A stretch of 64,000 nt of DNA from Alphaproteobacteria bacterium UBA1301. Its GTDB lineage: Bacteria; Pseudomonadota; Alphaproteobacteria; Micropepsales; Micropepsaceae. The translations under genes and the position numbers were made by a program. Position 1 is the stretch's first letter; each line of letters begins with the position of its first letter. A model generated the notes under the pieces. That model made no database searches. It was not told the origin of the DNA and saw nothing but the letters and a program-made list of their open reading frames with translations. Below are positions 16,511-25,600 of this stretch, in pieces. The DNA is taken from NCBI GenBank assembly GCA_002307725.1, contig DBUB01000002.1:395824-459823 (forward strand). Direction: 5' to 3'.

Positions 16511-17383
16511 TTACGATGCCGTAGGGGTGAGCAGCAGATCGTGCCAATCGTCCAGCGTGGCGTAATAAGAGACGAAGCGCGCCAGCCGCGCCAGCTGCGC
16601 CGCCGTAAAGGGCGGAGCGGTGTGATGCGGCCGTTCGCGATTGCAGCGGAATTTTTCACGCTCGCGCCACACCGCATCGATCGCTGCCTGACAGGCTGCA
16701 AACGGCTGGGGTGTGCGCGCATGGGCCAGCATGAGTTCCAACTCGTCGGCCGGCGTCGCGCAGAAATCGGCATAATCGGTGAACAGCACGCGCCCCGGTG
16801 TTTCGTCGGCATATGTCTTCCAACCGGCATAGAACTGCGCGTACCACGGCCCCATGAGGTCGATCAGCACGTCGGCGCGTTGCTCCGGCGCCATCGTCAT
16901 GAACCCCGTCGGCAGTAAAAAGGAAAACCCGATCGGCATGCCGGGATCGTCCTCGATCATGGCCAGCAGACTGCGCAGGCTGTCGGCAATCGCGCGCCGC
17001 ATCACGCAGGGACGGATATCGAACGCGTCGAGCAAATGACGATTGGCGGTCGCTGCCGGCATGTGCACATGGGTGACGGCGGTGTTAGCGGTGAGGGTGC
17101 CGCGGAAATAAGCGAGCAGCCACGGCAGATACAGGCTGGCGTCGCGACCGCCTTCGGCATGGGTGAAGCGCATCAATTGTCCGCCCACGGCTTCGATTGC
17201 CGCTGTTCGCAGGAAGGTGCCGGCCGAGCGGGGGGCAAAGGCCAGCAACACCAGCGGGCGGCGGCGGCCGAGATCGCGCGCGACCGTGAGCAGTTCGCCT
17301 TCGAACAGCCCGTCGATGCGTGGCGAGGTGAACAGGGCCGCCATCGCGACGGAGCCTAGAACCGCTTCGGGAGAGTTTTCCAT
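16511..17383 (-). CDS. Sulfotransferase-like P-loop protein
   Basis: 290 residues. LVLLAFAPRSAGTFLRTA near residue 45 resembles the 5'-phosphosulfate loop of sulfotransferases (PRSGTTWL), and IRPCVMRRAIADSLRSLL near 125 resembles the 3'-phosphate motif (RDPRDVVVS). VLFTDYADFCATPADELELML is like the 'yEdL..dp...l..i..FLG' segment. The match is partial: the loop lacks the usual Gly-Thr order, so PAPS binding is unproven. No neighbour suggests a substrate. Confidence 0.55.
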   Translation of the reverse strand: MENSPEAVLGSVAMAALFTSPRIDGLFEGELLTVARDLGRRRPLVLLAFAPRSAGTFLRTAAIEAVGGQLMRFTHAEGGRDASLYLPWLLAYFRGTLTANTAVTHVHMPAATANRHLLDAFDIRPCVMRRAIADSLRSLLAMIEDDPGMPIGFSFLLPTGFMTMAPEQRADVLIDLMGPWYAQFYAGWKTYADETPGRVLFTDYADFCATPADELELMLAHARTPQPFAACQAAIDAVWREREKFRCNRERPHHTAPPFTAAQLARLARFVSYYATLDDWHDLLLTPTAS

Positions 17384-17405
17384 CGCGTCAAACCTAAAGT
17401 GCTTT

Positions 17406-17432
17406 GCGAAAAAGTGGAATCCGATTTTTCGC
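17406..17432. repeat. Palindromic repeat element GCGAAAAA-N11-TTTTTCGC
   Basis: 8-bp perfect arms around 11 bases, just upstream of the sulfotransferase-like gene. Its left flank AAAGTGCTTT and the GAAAAAGTGG core resemble the left ends of the 94-96 bp repeats elsewhere in this window, so it may be a shortened relative. Confidence 0.6.
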
Positions 17433-18072
17433 CAAATCGCGCGCTACGACAAAAGCGACTGCTTCAGACATTTTGACACAATTACCCTCACCTTGAGGGC
17501 CAGGGCTATCGCATTTGCTCGTCCACCTCGGTGTCAGCGCCCGTGACGGCGGGCGACCCAGGTGGTGTTGCTCGGCTGTCGACGCTCAAAAATGAGCAAT
17601 TCCTGAAGCATCGGTGCTGCGAACCTTTGAATCGGAACTCTGATGAACGCGATTGCTTCGCTGGTCAGGGGCAGACCGGAGACGCCCGTATGCCTGATGC
17701 CGTCGTCGGTCTCCAGGCGCGCATCTCATTTACCAATTCTGTTCATCTACATGAACAAATGCACTTGCATCGCATCGGCGTAGCGATTGACGCAGGCGCT
17801 TGAAATCGTACGTATCGCTTCCCATGTTCATGACGTGTTGTTTTTGGAGTGTGGACAGCAAGAGGGCGCGCGGCGACGGTCGCGGCCAAGCGAAGATTTT
17901 TGCGCGTTACGTCATACCGGTGAAGGCTGCGGCGCGCGCAGCCGTGGGACGATGGACAGGATTATGTGCCGAGCAACTCGGCCGGTTCGCCGCATGCCAT
18001 TGCCCAAGTAGCCGAGGGAGGAAGCAATGGTGCCGTCGTTGCGCGTAAGCGTGCCGTGCGCCAAAGCTTTTG

Positions 18073-18131
18073 AAAAGGGCGGGAGGGCTTGTCACGGCGG
18101 TGCCGGAGGCGAAGTCGGATCCCGCCCTTTT
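18073..18131 (-). terminator. Inverted repeat after flhG, possible terminator
   Basis: AAAAGGGCGGGA and TCCCGCCCTTTT are 12-bp perfect arms about 35 bases apart. On the minus strand they follow the flhG stop by about 15 bases, and the second arm ends in TTTT. The large loop is unusual for an intrinsic terminator. Confidence 0.5.
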
Positions 18132-18146
18132 GCGCATTTAATAGGC

Positions 18147-18938
18147 CTATCGCATCGATCCCGTGGCGGCGACCCGTGTCGGCTGGCCGCCGAGCAGGCC
18201 CGTCAGTCCCATCACCGCCGACAACGCCGGGCTTTTGGGGCAGGCCAGCCACAGCGAAGTCTGGCGGCGCAGCGCCTCTACCACCCGCATGTCACTGGGC
18301 ACGAAGCCGAGATAGGCGGGGGTTGCTTTCAGAAAGCTGCGGGCCGAGGCGGTCAGGGCATCGGCGGTGCGTTTGGCCTCTGCCGCAGTAGCCGCCATGT
18401 TGACCACAACGCCGGGCACCCGTCCGCCGGTGCGCTTCAGCACCAGTTTGATGAAGGCATAGGCGTCGGTCAGCGCTGTCGGATCGGGGGTCATCACCGT
18501 GACGACGTCGTCAGCGTTGGCCGCCAGGCTGGTGACCGCGTCACCGATTCCGGCGCCGAGATCGACGATCACGCGCTCGTAATACGGCGCATGGCGGAGC
18601 AGTTGCGCCAAGCGTTCGACCGTCGCATTGTCGGCATCCGCAAGCAGGCCGGTTCCGGCCGGGGCGGCAAGAAGATCGAATTTGGCATGGCCTTCGGTCT
18701 CGACCGCCGCGGTAGCGGCTTTGAGCGGGGTGCGGCCGGCAATGTAGCCGGGCAGATCGCCGCTCGTCGAAAGCCCCAGATGCACCGACGTGTTGGAAAG
18801 TCCAAGATCGGCATCGCAGAGCAAGACGCGCTCGCCGAGATCGGCAAAGGCTTGCGCCAGGGCAAGCGCGATGAAGGTTTTGCCGGTGCCGCCTTTGCCC
18901 GACCCAATGGCTGTAAGACGTGGTCCTGCCAAGCTCAT
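18147..18938 (-). CDS. flhG: FlhG-like MinD/ParA-family ATPase
   Basis: Deviant Walker A GSGKGGTGKT at residues 12-21 places it in the MinD/ParA group; LLCDADLGLSNTSVHLGL and VIVDLGAGIGDAV are the other nucleotide motifs. The C-terminal part (about 200-263) is shorter than in polar-flagellum FlhG and may lack the membrane-targeting helix. FlhG proteins limit flagellar number together with FlhF. The ATG overlaps the flhF stop by four bases, so the two are translationally coupled. It is last in the flagellar run. Confidence 0.82.
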   Translation of the reverse strand: MSLAGPRLTAIGSGKGGTGKTFIALALAQAFADLGERVLLCDADLGLSNTSVHLGLSTSGDLPGYIAGRTPLKAATAAVETEGHAKFDLLAAPAGTGLLADADNATVERLAQLLRHAPYYERVIVDLGAGIGDAVTSLAANADDVVTVMTPDPTALTDAYAFIKLVLKRTGGRVPGVVVNMAATAAEAKRTADALTASARSFLKATPAYLGFVPSDMRVVEALRRQTSLWLACPKSPALSAVMGLTGLLGGQPTRVAATGSMR

Positions 18939-19972
18939 TGCGCGCCCTCCGCGTGTTCGACCAGAAGCCGGGCGAGCGCCAGCGGCGTCAAAATTTCCAA
19001 TTCGCCCGCCACATAGGGCGAGCGTGTAACGAATCCGACCGCCAGGTTTGGCGTCATCGCAGCGGCCGCGAGCGCCCCCATCCGGCGGGTCAGGTCGGCA
19101 GCGGTGAGGATCAGGCGCGTGGCGCCGATCTTGGCCAGCGCGGCCGCCATTTCGGCGGCCTCTTCGCTGTCGGTCAGGCACGAAATCACGCCGATGACCT
19201 CGACCAGCTCGATTTGCGCCAGCGCCGCAAAGGCCGTCGCTGCTTTAGGCTGGCGCGGATCGAATCCGGCGGTGTCGATGATAGCGAGAGCGTTGTCCCG
19301 CGCCCCATTCTCGATGGCGGTGGCCAGGGCAAAAGCGCTTTCCGCGGTGACGATCTGGGCGTCGAGGTGATCGGCAAAGTCCTTCAGACGCGCCACCGCG
19401 CCGGCCCCGGTCACGTCATGGGCGATGAAGCGCACGGAGCGCCCCGCCAGCCTGGCATGGGCACCGAGTTTAGCGGCGACCGCGGTCTTGCCCGCCCCGT
19501 TCGGGCCGGTGAGCAGGAACGTCTTGGCGCGGGAAAAATCGATCGGTGCCGATAGCATTTTCTGGTCGATGGCAGCGGCGAGCGCCAGCGTCATGTCGGT
19601 GAGGCCGGTCTTGGTGGCGGCTTCGGCGAGGCCATGCGCCAGGTTCTCCGGCACGCGGTTGCGGGCGAACGAGGCAAGCAGTTCGACGCGATCGAATTTC
19701 TTGCGGCCGGGCAGGGCGGATTTCTTCTCGCGCAGACGCCGGAGCATGGTCTGCTGGAACTGTGCGTCGATGTCGACGGGTTCGTCCGGACGCGGCGGTG
19801 TTTCCTCCGGTGCTTCGACCGGTGGCTCGGCTTCTTCCAGGGCCGCGCGCACCATGACGCCGCCGCCTTTGGCCGATTGGCTCGCCACAATCACCGCTTC
19901 GGAGCCCATCTCGGTCCGCACCGCGGCGAGCGCCTCCTTCATGTCCTTGGCCAGGAACGTCCTTAACTGCAT
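18935..19972 (-). CDS. flhF: FlhF, SRP-type GTPase for flagellar placement
   Basis: N-terminal basic segment MQLRTFLAKDMKEALAAVR, a Pro/Glu-rich linker (50-68), then the N and G domains. G1 is TGPNGAGKT at 155-163, the G2-like motif is AHDVTGAGAVARLK and G3 is IDTAGFDP. The G4 position reads LTAADL instead of the usual T-K-x-D, so nucleotide specificity may differ. FlhF marks the flagellated pole and recruits early basal-body parts. Lies 6 bp after flhA and overlaps flhG. Confidence 0.85.
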   Translation of the reverse strand: MQLRTFLAKDMKEALAAVRTEMGSEAVIVASQSAKGGGVMVRAALEEAEPPVEAPEETPPRPDEPVDIDAQFQQTMLRRLREKKSALPGRKKFDRVELLASFARNRVPENLAHGLAEAATKTGLTDMTLALAAAIDQKMLSAPIDFSRAKTFLLTGPNGAGKTAVAAKLGAHARLAGRSVRFIAHDVTGAGAVARLKDFADHLDAQIVTAESAFALATAIENGARDNALAIIDTAGFDPRQPKAATAFAALAQIELVEVIGVISCLTDSEEAAEMAAALAKIGATRLILTAADLTRRMGALAAAAMTPNLAVGFVTRSPYVAGELEILTPLALARLLVEHAEGAQ

Positions 19973-19978
19973 GGTGCG

Positions 19979-22099
19979 TTACACCTGCCCCAACGTACGC
20001 AGACGAATGGAAGGATGAATCTCGTTCTGGCTCATGACGACGGTCTGGGCGCGGAAGCGTTCGATGATCGAGCGCACGAAGGGGCGCGCCTGCGGGCTGG
20101 TGAGCAGCACCGGCACTTCGCCCTTCGCCGTTCCTTCCTCGAAACGGTCGCGCACCTGGGTAATGAACTGCTGCAACTGGCTCGGCGCCATGGCGAGCTG
20201 GCGCTCTTCGCCCTGACCGATGATCGATTCCGCAAAGGCCTGCTCCCATGCCGGGCTCATCGCGATGATCGGCAGATAGCCGCCCGGCGACATGTTGGCG
20301 TGGCAGATTTGGCGGGCCAGCCGCGCCCGGACGTGCTCGGTGATGTAAAGCGCGTTCTTGGTGTGGCCGACGGCTTCGGCAATGCCTTCCAGGATCGCCG
20401 GCAGATCGCGGATCGAGACGCGCTCGCCGAGCAAGGTCTGCAACACGCGCTGCACGCCGGTGACCGAGATTTGCGACGGCATGAGTTCTTCCACCAGCTT
20501 CTTTTGATCGGCCGGCAGATCGTCGAGTAGCTTCTTGGTTTCGGCGTAGGACAAGAGCTCCGCCATATGGCTCTTGAGCACTTCGGTGAGGTGGGTGGTG
20601 AGCACGGTACCAGGATCGACCACGGTATAGCCGCGGAACGAGGCCTCTTCGCGCAAGCTCGAGGCCACCCAGGTCGCGGGCAGGCCGAACGCCGGCTCGG
20701 TGGTGTGGGTGCCGGGCAGGTCGATGGGAAGCCCGCGTGGGTCCATGGCGAGGAAATTGCCGGGGAAAAGCTCGCCCTTGCCTGACTCCACCTCTTTGAC
20801 CGAGATGCGGTACTCGTTGGCCCCGAGCTGCATGTTGTCGAGGATGCGCACCGCTGGCATGACGAAGCCCATATCCTGGGCAAGCTGGCGGCGCAGCGCC
20901 TTGATCTGGTCGGTGATGCGGTGACCCTTGACGTCGTTGATCAGCGCCAGCAGCGCATAGCCGAGTTCGACGCGCAGCATGTCGAGCGCCAGCGCGGTGG
21001 AGATGGGCTCTTCCTTGGAGGTCTCGGCCACTTTGGTCTGTTCCTCCTCTTTAAGCTCCTTGGCAGCGCTGGCCGCCTTGCTCTGGAATGCTCTGTAAGA
21101 CAGGAAGCCGATGCCGCCGGAAAGACCGGCGAAGATGAAGTGCGGCATGCCGGGCACCAATGCCAAAGTGCCGATCACCGCCGCGGCCATGCCGAGCCCC
21201 TGAGGATAGAAGGACAGTTGCTTCATCATAGCGCGGTCGGTCGAGCCTTCGACGCCCGCTTTCGAGACCATCAGGCCGGCGGCGGTCGATACGATCAGTG
21301 CCGGCATCTGGGCGACGAGGCCGTCACCAACCGACAGCAGGGTGAAGGTCTTGGTGGCGTCGCCGAAACTCATGCCGTGCTGGGCCACCGCGACGATGAT
21401 GCCGCCGACGATGTTGATGCCGACGATCATAAGGCCGGCAATGGCATCGCCACGGACGAACTTTGAGGCGCCGTCCATGGCGCCGTAGAAGTTGGATTCG
21501 GCTTCGAGGTCCTTGCGGCGCTGGCGGGCTTCCTTGTCCTCGATCAAACCAGCCGACAGATCGGCGTCGATCGCCATTTGCTTGCCGGGCATGGCGTCCA
21601 AGGTGAAGCGGGCGGCAACTTCGGCGATGCGCCCGGAACCCTTGGTGATGACGACGAAGTTCACGATCACCAGGATCGCAAACACGATCATGCCGATCAC
21701 GAAGTTGCCTTGCATGACCAGCTTGCCGAACGCTTCGATAACGTGACCGGCGGCGGCGGTACCGGTATTGCCGTGGCTGAGAATAAGACGGGTGGAAGCG
21801 AGGTTCAGCGACAGGCGCAGCATCGTGGTGATGAGCAGCACCGCCGGGAATGAGGAGAACTCCAGCGGCCGCCGGATGAACACGGCCGTCATCATGATCA
21901 AAATGGCAAACGAAAACGACAGCGCCAGCGCGAAGTCGAGCAGCAGCGTCGGCAGCGGCAAGATCAGCACCACCAGGATGGCCATCATGCCGACGGCGAG
22001 TCCAAGGTCGCTGCGCTTGATGAAGTCTATGATCCCAGCCGGGGTAAGGTTAATCGGCGGGATTGCAGATGGTGTGACGGCAGTGGTGGTATCGGCCAT
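19979..22099 (-). CDS. flhA: Flagellar export gate protein FlhA
   Basis: 706 residues. About eight membrane helices fill residues 25-330. The cytoplasmic FHIPEP loop signature is clear: TLDAMPGKQMAIDADLSAGLIEDKEARQRRKDLEAESNFYGAMDGASKFVRGDA. The C-terminal cytosolic domain (about 360-706) docks export substrates and chaperones, with DPGTVLTTHLTEVL and VPVLLTSPQARPFVRSIIERF. It is part of the flagellar type III export apparatus. Follows flbD after a 59-bp gap that holds a tiny coupled reading frame. Confidence 0.97.
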   Translation of the reverse strand: MADTTTAVTPSAIPPINLTPAGIIDFIKRSDLGLAVGMMAILVVLILPLPTLLLDFALALSFSFAILIMMTAVFIRRPLEFSSFPAVLLITTMLRLSLNLASTRLILSHGNTGTAAAGHVIEAFGKLVMQGNFVIGMIVFAILVIVNFVVITKGSGRIAEVAARFTLDAMPGKQMAIDADLSAGLIEDKEARQRRKDLEAESNFYGAMDGASKFVRGDAIAGLMIVGINIVGGIIVAVAQHGMSFGDATKTFTLLSVGDGLVAQMPALIVSTAAGLMVSKAGVEGSTDRAMMKQLSFYPQGLGMAAAVIGTLALVPGMPHFIFAGLSGGIGFLSYRAFQSKAASAAKELKEEEQTKVAETSKEEPISTALALDMLRVELGYALLALINDVKGHRITDQIKALRRQLAQDMGFVMPAVRILDNMQLGANEYRISVKEVESGKGELFPGNFLAMDPRGLPIDLPGTHTTEPAFGLPATWVASSLREEASFRGYTVVDPGTVLTTHLTEVLKSHMAELLSYAETKKLLDDLPADQKKLVEELMPSQISVTGVQRVLQTLLGERVSIRDLPAILEGIAEAVGHTKNALYITEHVRARLARQICHANMSPGGYLPIIAMSPAWEQAFAESIIGQGEERQLAMAPSQLQQFITQVRDRFEEGTAKGEVPVLLTSPQARPFVRSIIERFRAQTVVMSQNEIHPSIRLRTLGQV

Positions 22100-22158
22100 G
22101 ACGGATCAGCCCCAGAAACGCAGGGTGAAAGCGGTACCTACGCTCAAGATATGCTCGG

Positions 22159-23544
22159 TCATCCTGCCGCCCGCTGCTCGCCGGGGCTAGGGATTGGGAC
22201 GCCGGCTTGCGAGTATTCGCGCAGCTTGTTACGCAGCGTGCGGATCGAGATGCCGAGGATGTTGGCCGCATGGGTGCGATTGCCCAGGCAATGGTCGAGT
22301 GTTTCGAGAATGAGATCGCGCTCGACATCGGCGACCGTGCGCCCGACCAGGCCCCGCGTGACGGCGGCAGCGGATTCGACCGCGTTGCGCACTGGTGCCG
22401 GCAGATCGGTGGTGCCTGCCGCGAACGACGCGCTGCCGACAACCTTGCCGTCGGGCAGGCGGATGGCTTCCGGGCCAATCTCGTTGCCGTTGGCGAGTAG
22501 CACGGCGCGATGCAGGGTGTTTTCCAACTCGCGGACGTTGCCCGGCCAGGGATGCTGGATCAGAACGCGCTCGGTCGCGGGCGCGACCGGGCGGAAGGCC
22601 ACGCCGTTGGCGTCGGCGTATTTGCGCGCGAAGAAACGGGCCAGCGCTAAAATGTCCTTGGGCCGCTCGCGCAGCGGCGGAATGCGCAGGTTCACGACAT
22701 TGAGGCGATAGAGCAGGTCTTCGCGGAAGGTGCCCTTCTTGACCGCTTCGGCGAGATCGCGGTTGGATGTCGCGATGATGCGGATGTCGACCTTGACGGG
22801 CCGGGTGCCGCCGACGCGATCGATCTCGCGTTCCTGAATGGCGCGCAGGAGTTTTGCCTGCAGGCGGGCATCCATTTCGCTGATTTCGTCAAGCAGCAGC
22901 GTGCCGGTATTGGCTTCTTCGAACTTGCCGACGCGGCGGGCGACGGCGCCGGTGAATGCCCCCTTCTCGTGGCCGAACAGTTCGGATTCGAGCAGGTTTT
23001 CCGGGATAGCCGCGCAGTTGACCGAAATGAACGGCTTATCGGCGCGGTTGGACTTCTTATGGACATAGCGGGCGACAACTTCTTTACCCGACCCGCTTTC
23101 GCCGGTGAGCAGAATGGACGCATCCGACGGTGCCACCTGGTCGGCGAGCGAGATCACCGCGGTCATCGCCTCGTCTTCGGCGATCATCTGGTGCGATTCG
23201 TCGGCGACCGCCGCGAACACCGCTGCGATCAGTTCCGGATCGGGCGGCAACGGCAGGTATTCCTTGGCGCCGGCGCGGATCGCTTCGACGGCTCGGCGTG
23301 CATCTGTGCCTACGCCACACGCCACCACCGGGGTACAGATGTGCTCGGCGGCAAGCCCGCGCACCAAAGCCGAGATGTCGAGGATGATGTCGCACAGAAC
23401 GAGGTCGGAGCCCGTACCGGCGCGCAGTGCGGCGAACGCCATTTCGACGTCGGTGGCGTAAGTGACCTTGGCACCGCGCGACATCGCGATTTTGGTTGCC
23501 AGTCCGATCTGACCCGAGAGGGAGCCGACGATGAGGAGACGCAT
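22159..23544 (-). CDS. flbD: Sigma-54-dependent flagellar regulator FlbD
   Basis: Bacterial enhancer-binding protein: receiver-like domain (1-115), AAA+ domain (about 125-370) with Walker A GESGSGKE, the sigma-54 contact motif GAFTGA, Walker B TLLLDEIS and the arginine-finger region, and a Fis-type HTH (NRTHAANILGISIRTLRNKL). The receiver keeps an aspartate at the acceptor position (Asp52) but has VGS instead of the acidic pair and lacks the KP lysine (YLPLPP), so ordinary phospho-signalling is doubtful; FlbD of Caulobacter is likewise non-canonical. It should activate late hook genes and repress fliF. Probable target sites are annotated at fliF and fliK/flgK. Confidence 0.93.
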   Translation of the reverse strand: MRLLIVGSLSGQIGLATKIAMSRGAKVTYATDVEMAFAALRAGTGSDLVLCDIILDISALVRGLAAEHICTPVVACGVGTDARRAVEAIRAGAKEYLPLPPDPELIAAVFAAVADESHQMIAEDEAMTAVISLADQVAPSDASILLTGESGSGKEVVARYVHKKSNRADKPFISVNCAAIPENLLESELFGHEKGAFTGAVARRVGKFEEANTGTLLLDEISEMDARLQAKLLRAIQEREIDRVGGTRPVKVDIRIIATSNRDLAEAVKKGTFREDLLYRLNVVNLRIPPLRERPKDILALARFFARKYADANGVAFRPVAPATERVLIQHPWPGNVRELENTLHRAVLLANGNEIGPEAIRLPDGKVVGSASFAAGTTDLPAPVRNAVESAAAVTRGLVGRTVADVERDLILETLDHCLGNRTHAANILGISIRTLRNKLREYSQAGVPIPSPGEQRAAG

Positions 23545-23567
23545 AATCTTGGTCCTTTCGATTCAGG

Positions 23568-23927
23568 TCAGCTCTGGCCGGCCTTGATGATTTCCGTCAT
23601 GGTCACGCCGAGCCGGTCTTCGACCAGCACGACTTCGCCACGAGCGACCAGCCGGTCGTTGACGTAGATGTCGATCGCTTCACCGACTTTGCGGTCGAGT
23701 TCGACGATGGTGCCTTTCGCCAGCTTGAGGAGCTGACTGACTTCCATGGCCGATTTTCCGAGCACGGCGGAGACGGTCACCGGAACGTCGAACACCGCTT
23801 CAAGGTCCTGGGCGGAGTGTTTGACCTCGGCTTCCAAATTGGAATCACCGTTCAACAGCGCGGGCGCCCCGGTGTCGCGAGGCTCGTGCGACAGGTCGGG
23901 TAGGTCGACGTCATCATTGCCGGCCAT
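23568..23927 (-). CDS. fliN: Flagellar motor switch protein FliN
   Basis: C-ring protein that forms the lower ring with FliM and binds FliH. The SpoA/SURF1-like domain fills residues 40-115: VFDVPVTVSAVLGKSAMEVSQLLKLAKGTIVELDRKVGEAIDIYVNDRLVARGEVVLVEDRLGVTMTEII. An acidic N-terminal 35 residues precede it. The ATG follows AAGGATAA. It begins 3 bp after fliH and leads into flbD. Confidence 0.96.
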   Translation of the reverse strand: MAGNDDVDLPDLSHEPRDTGAPALLNGDSNLEAEVKHSAQDLEAVFDVPVTVSAVLGKSAMEVSQLLKLAKGTIVELDRKVGEAIDIYVNDRLVARGEVVLVEDRLGVTMTEIIKAGQS

Positions 23928-23930
23928 GGC

Positions 23931-24563
23931 TTATCCTTTCTCAGGCAAACTGATTTGCGAGAAGCGCCGGGCAATAACTTCGCCTATCGCTTCCTCAAGA
24001 TGGTTCATGCTGCGTTCGGCGCCGCCGCCGCGCCATTCGATGCGGCAGTCGCCGTCCTTCATGGTGGCTTCGGGAGTGGCAACGATGCGTCCCTCGTATC
24101 CGGTTTCCTGGGCAAGTTCGTCGAGCTTTTCTTTCAGGGCGGCGACCACGGCGGGCGCGGCGCGCAAGACGATGCGCGGCTCCGAAATCGCCTGATGGAT
24201 AGCTCCGCGCAATGCGTCTTCGACATCGGCTTCGGGCAGCGCCGTTACCGCGTGCAGCGCGAGCTTTTTGGCGGCAACAAGCGCGAGGCTGGCGGCTTCA
24301 CGACGCAGATCTTCGATCTGGCTTTGCGCCGAATTCATCGACTGTTGCACGACGGTGCACAATTGTTCGACCGCGGCGGCAATCTGTTCTGCGGCGCGCA
24401 CCTGGCCCATCTTCATGCCGTCGTGGCGGGCCCGCGACAACATAGCGTCGAGTTCTTCCTGGGTGTGGACTTTGCGCTGACGGGCGCGCGCGGCGTTCGA
24501 GATCAGATCGCCCTCGGGGCGGAACTCGATGTCGAAAGTGTATTTTTTCGGTTCCGGGGTCAT
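23931..24563 (-). CDS. fliH: FliH/FlbE-type flagellar export regulator
   Basis: 210 residues. The N-terminus PEPKKYTFDIEF resembles FlbE of Caulobacter, an alpha-specific FliH. A long helical middle (40-110, rich in Ala/Gln/Glu) suits the FliH coiled coil that holds the FliI ATPase, and the C-terminal domain (RIEWRGGGAERSMNHLEEAIGEVI) matches the conserved 'W..G...ie..'. The ATG overlaps the fliG stop (TGATG); a TTG one codon earlier is less likely. Its place between fliG and fliN supports the call. Confidence 0.85.
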   Translation of the reverse strand: MTPEPKKYTFDIEFRPEGDLISNAARARQRKVHTQEELDAMLSRARHDGMKMGQVRAAEQIAAAVEQLCTVVQQSMNSAQSQIEDLRREAASLALVAAKKLALHAVTALPEADVEDALRGAIHQAISEPRIVLRAAPAVVAALKEKLDELAQETGYEGRIVATPEATMKDGDCRIEWRGGGAERSMNHLEEAIGEVIARRFSQISLPEKG

Positions 24564-25594
24564 CAATACACCAGCTCGTCTTCGCCCTGCTTGGAGGCGA
24601 TCATGATCTCACCCTTGTTGGCGAGGTCCTTGGCGGTGTTGACCATGCGCATCTGGGCTTCGTCGACGTCTTTGAGGCGAACCGGACCCATGGATTCCAT
24701 ATCTTCGCGCAGGATTTTACCGGCACGCTCGCTCATGTTGGAGAAGAACACGTCGCGCAGGGAATCGGTGGCACCCTTCATGGCGAGGCCGAGCTTGTCC
24801 TTTTCGACGTGACGTAGCAGCGTCTGGATCGAGCCCGGATCGAGTTTGCCGAGGTCTTCGAAGGTGAACATCAGTGCTTTGATGCGCTCGGCCGAGTCGC
24901 GGTTTCTTTCTTCCAGGGCCGTGACGAAGCGGTTTTCGGTCTGGCGGTCAAAGTTGTTGAAGATTTCGGCCATCATTTCGTGGGCGTCGCGCTTGGCGGT
25001 GCGGGCCAGGTTCGACATGAACTCGACACGTAAGGTGCGTTCGACCTTGTCGAGGATGTCCTTTTGCACGCTTTCCATACGCAGCATGCGCTGAACGACT
25101 TCAAGGGCGAATTCCTCCGGCAGGCTGGCGAGCACGCGGGCGGCATGTTCTGGCTTGATCTTGGACAGCACCACCGCAACGGTTTGCGGATATTCGTTCT
25201 TGAGGTAATTCGCCAGTACCGTCTCGTTGACGTTGCCCAGCTTGTCCCACATCGTGCGACCGGCAGGCCCCCGGATTTCCTCCATGATCTGGCTGACGCG
25301 CTCTTGCGGCATCATGCGGGTCAGGAGGCGTTCGGTGGATTCGTAGGAACCCATCAGCGAGCCGGTGCCGGAAAGCTGACCAACGAAGTCGACCAGCAGC
25401 TTCTCGACCAGCGAAGCCGAGATCGTGCCCAGATTGGACATGATCTGCGAGACTTCTTTGATCTCGTCGTCGTCCATCATTTGCCAGATCTTGGCGGAAT
25501 GTTCTTCGCCGAGCGCCAGCATCAGGATGGCGGACCGTTCCGCTCCAGTCAGTGAGCGGACATCGTCTTTGATGGATTTGACGGGGCGTGACAT
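24563..25594 (-). CDS. fliG: Flagellar motor switch protein FliG
   Basis: Torque-generating C-ring protein. N-terminal domain that binds FliF (1-100: LTGAERSAILMLALGEEHSAKIWQMMDDDEIKEVS), middle domain with NEYPQTVAVVLSKIKPEHAARVLASLP, and C-terminal domain with the charged helix IQTLLRHVEKDKLGLAMKGA that meets MotA. 343 residues is usual. It lies 6 bp after fliF. Confidence 0.97.
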   Translation of the reverse strand: MSRPVKSIKDDVRSLTGAERSAILMLALGEEHSAKIWQMMDDDEIKEVSQIMSNLGTISASLVEKLLVDFVGQLSGTGSLMGSYESTERLLTRMMPQERVSQIMEEIRGPAGRTMWDKLGNVNETVLANYLKNEYPQTVAVVLSKIKPEHAARVLASLPEEFALEVVQRMLRMESVQKDILDKVERTLRVEFMSNLARTAKRDAHEMMAEIFNNFDRQTENRFVTALEERNRDSAERIKALMFTFEDLGKLDPGSIQTLLRHVEKDKLGLAMKGATDSLRDVFFSNMSERAGKILREDMESMGPVRLKDVDEAQMRMVNTAKDLANKGEIMIASKQGEDELVY

Positions 25595-25600
25595 CGCTCT

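Larger units (their letters stand above)
17384..18146. other. 763 bp stretch without a convincing gene
   Basis: Short open frames occur on both strands, but none shows a family motif, a ribosome site or codon use like the neighbours. It holds a palindromic element near its left end and a long-loop hairpin before the flhG stop. The middle is patchy in base composition and may be decayed sequence. Confidence 0.5.

Noticed and set aside
17531..18048. Short plus-strand frames in the gap before flhG
   Set aside because: No motifs, no ribosome sites, overlapping each other in several frames.
20015..21466. Long plus-strand frames opposite flhA
   Set aside because: Typical antisense shadows of a GC-rich gene; the minus strand encodes a complete FlhA.
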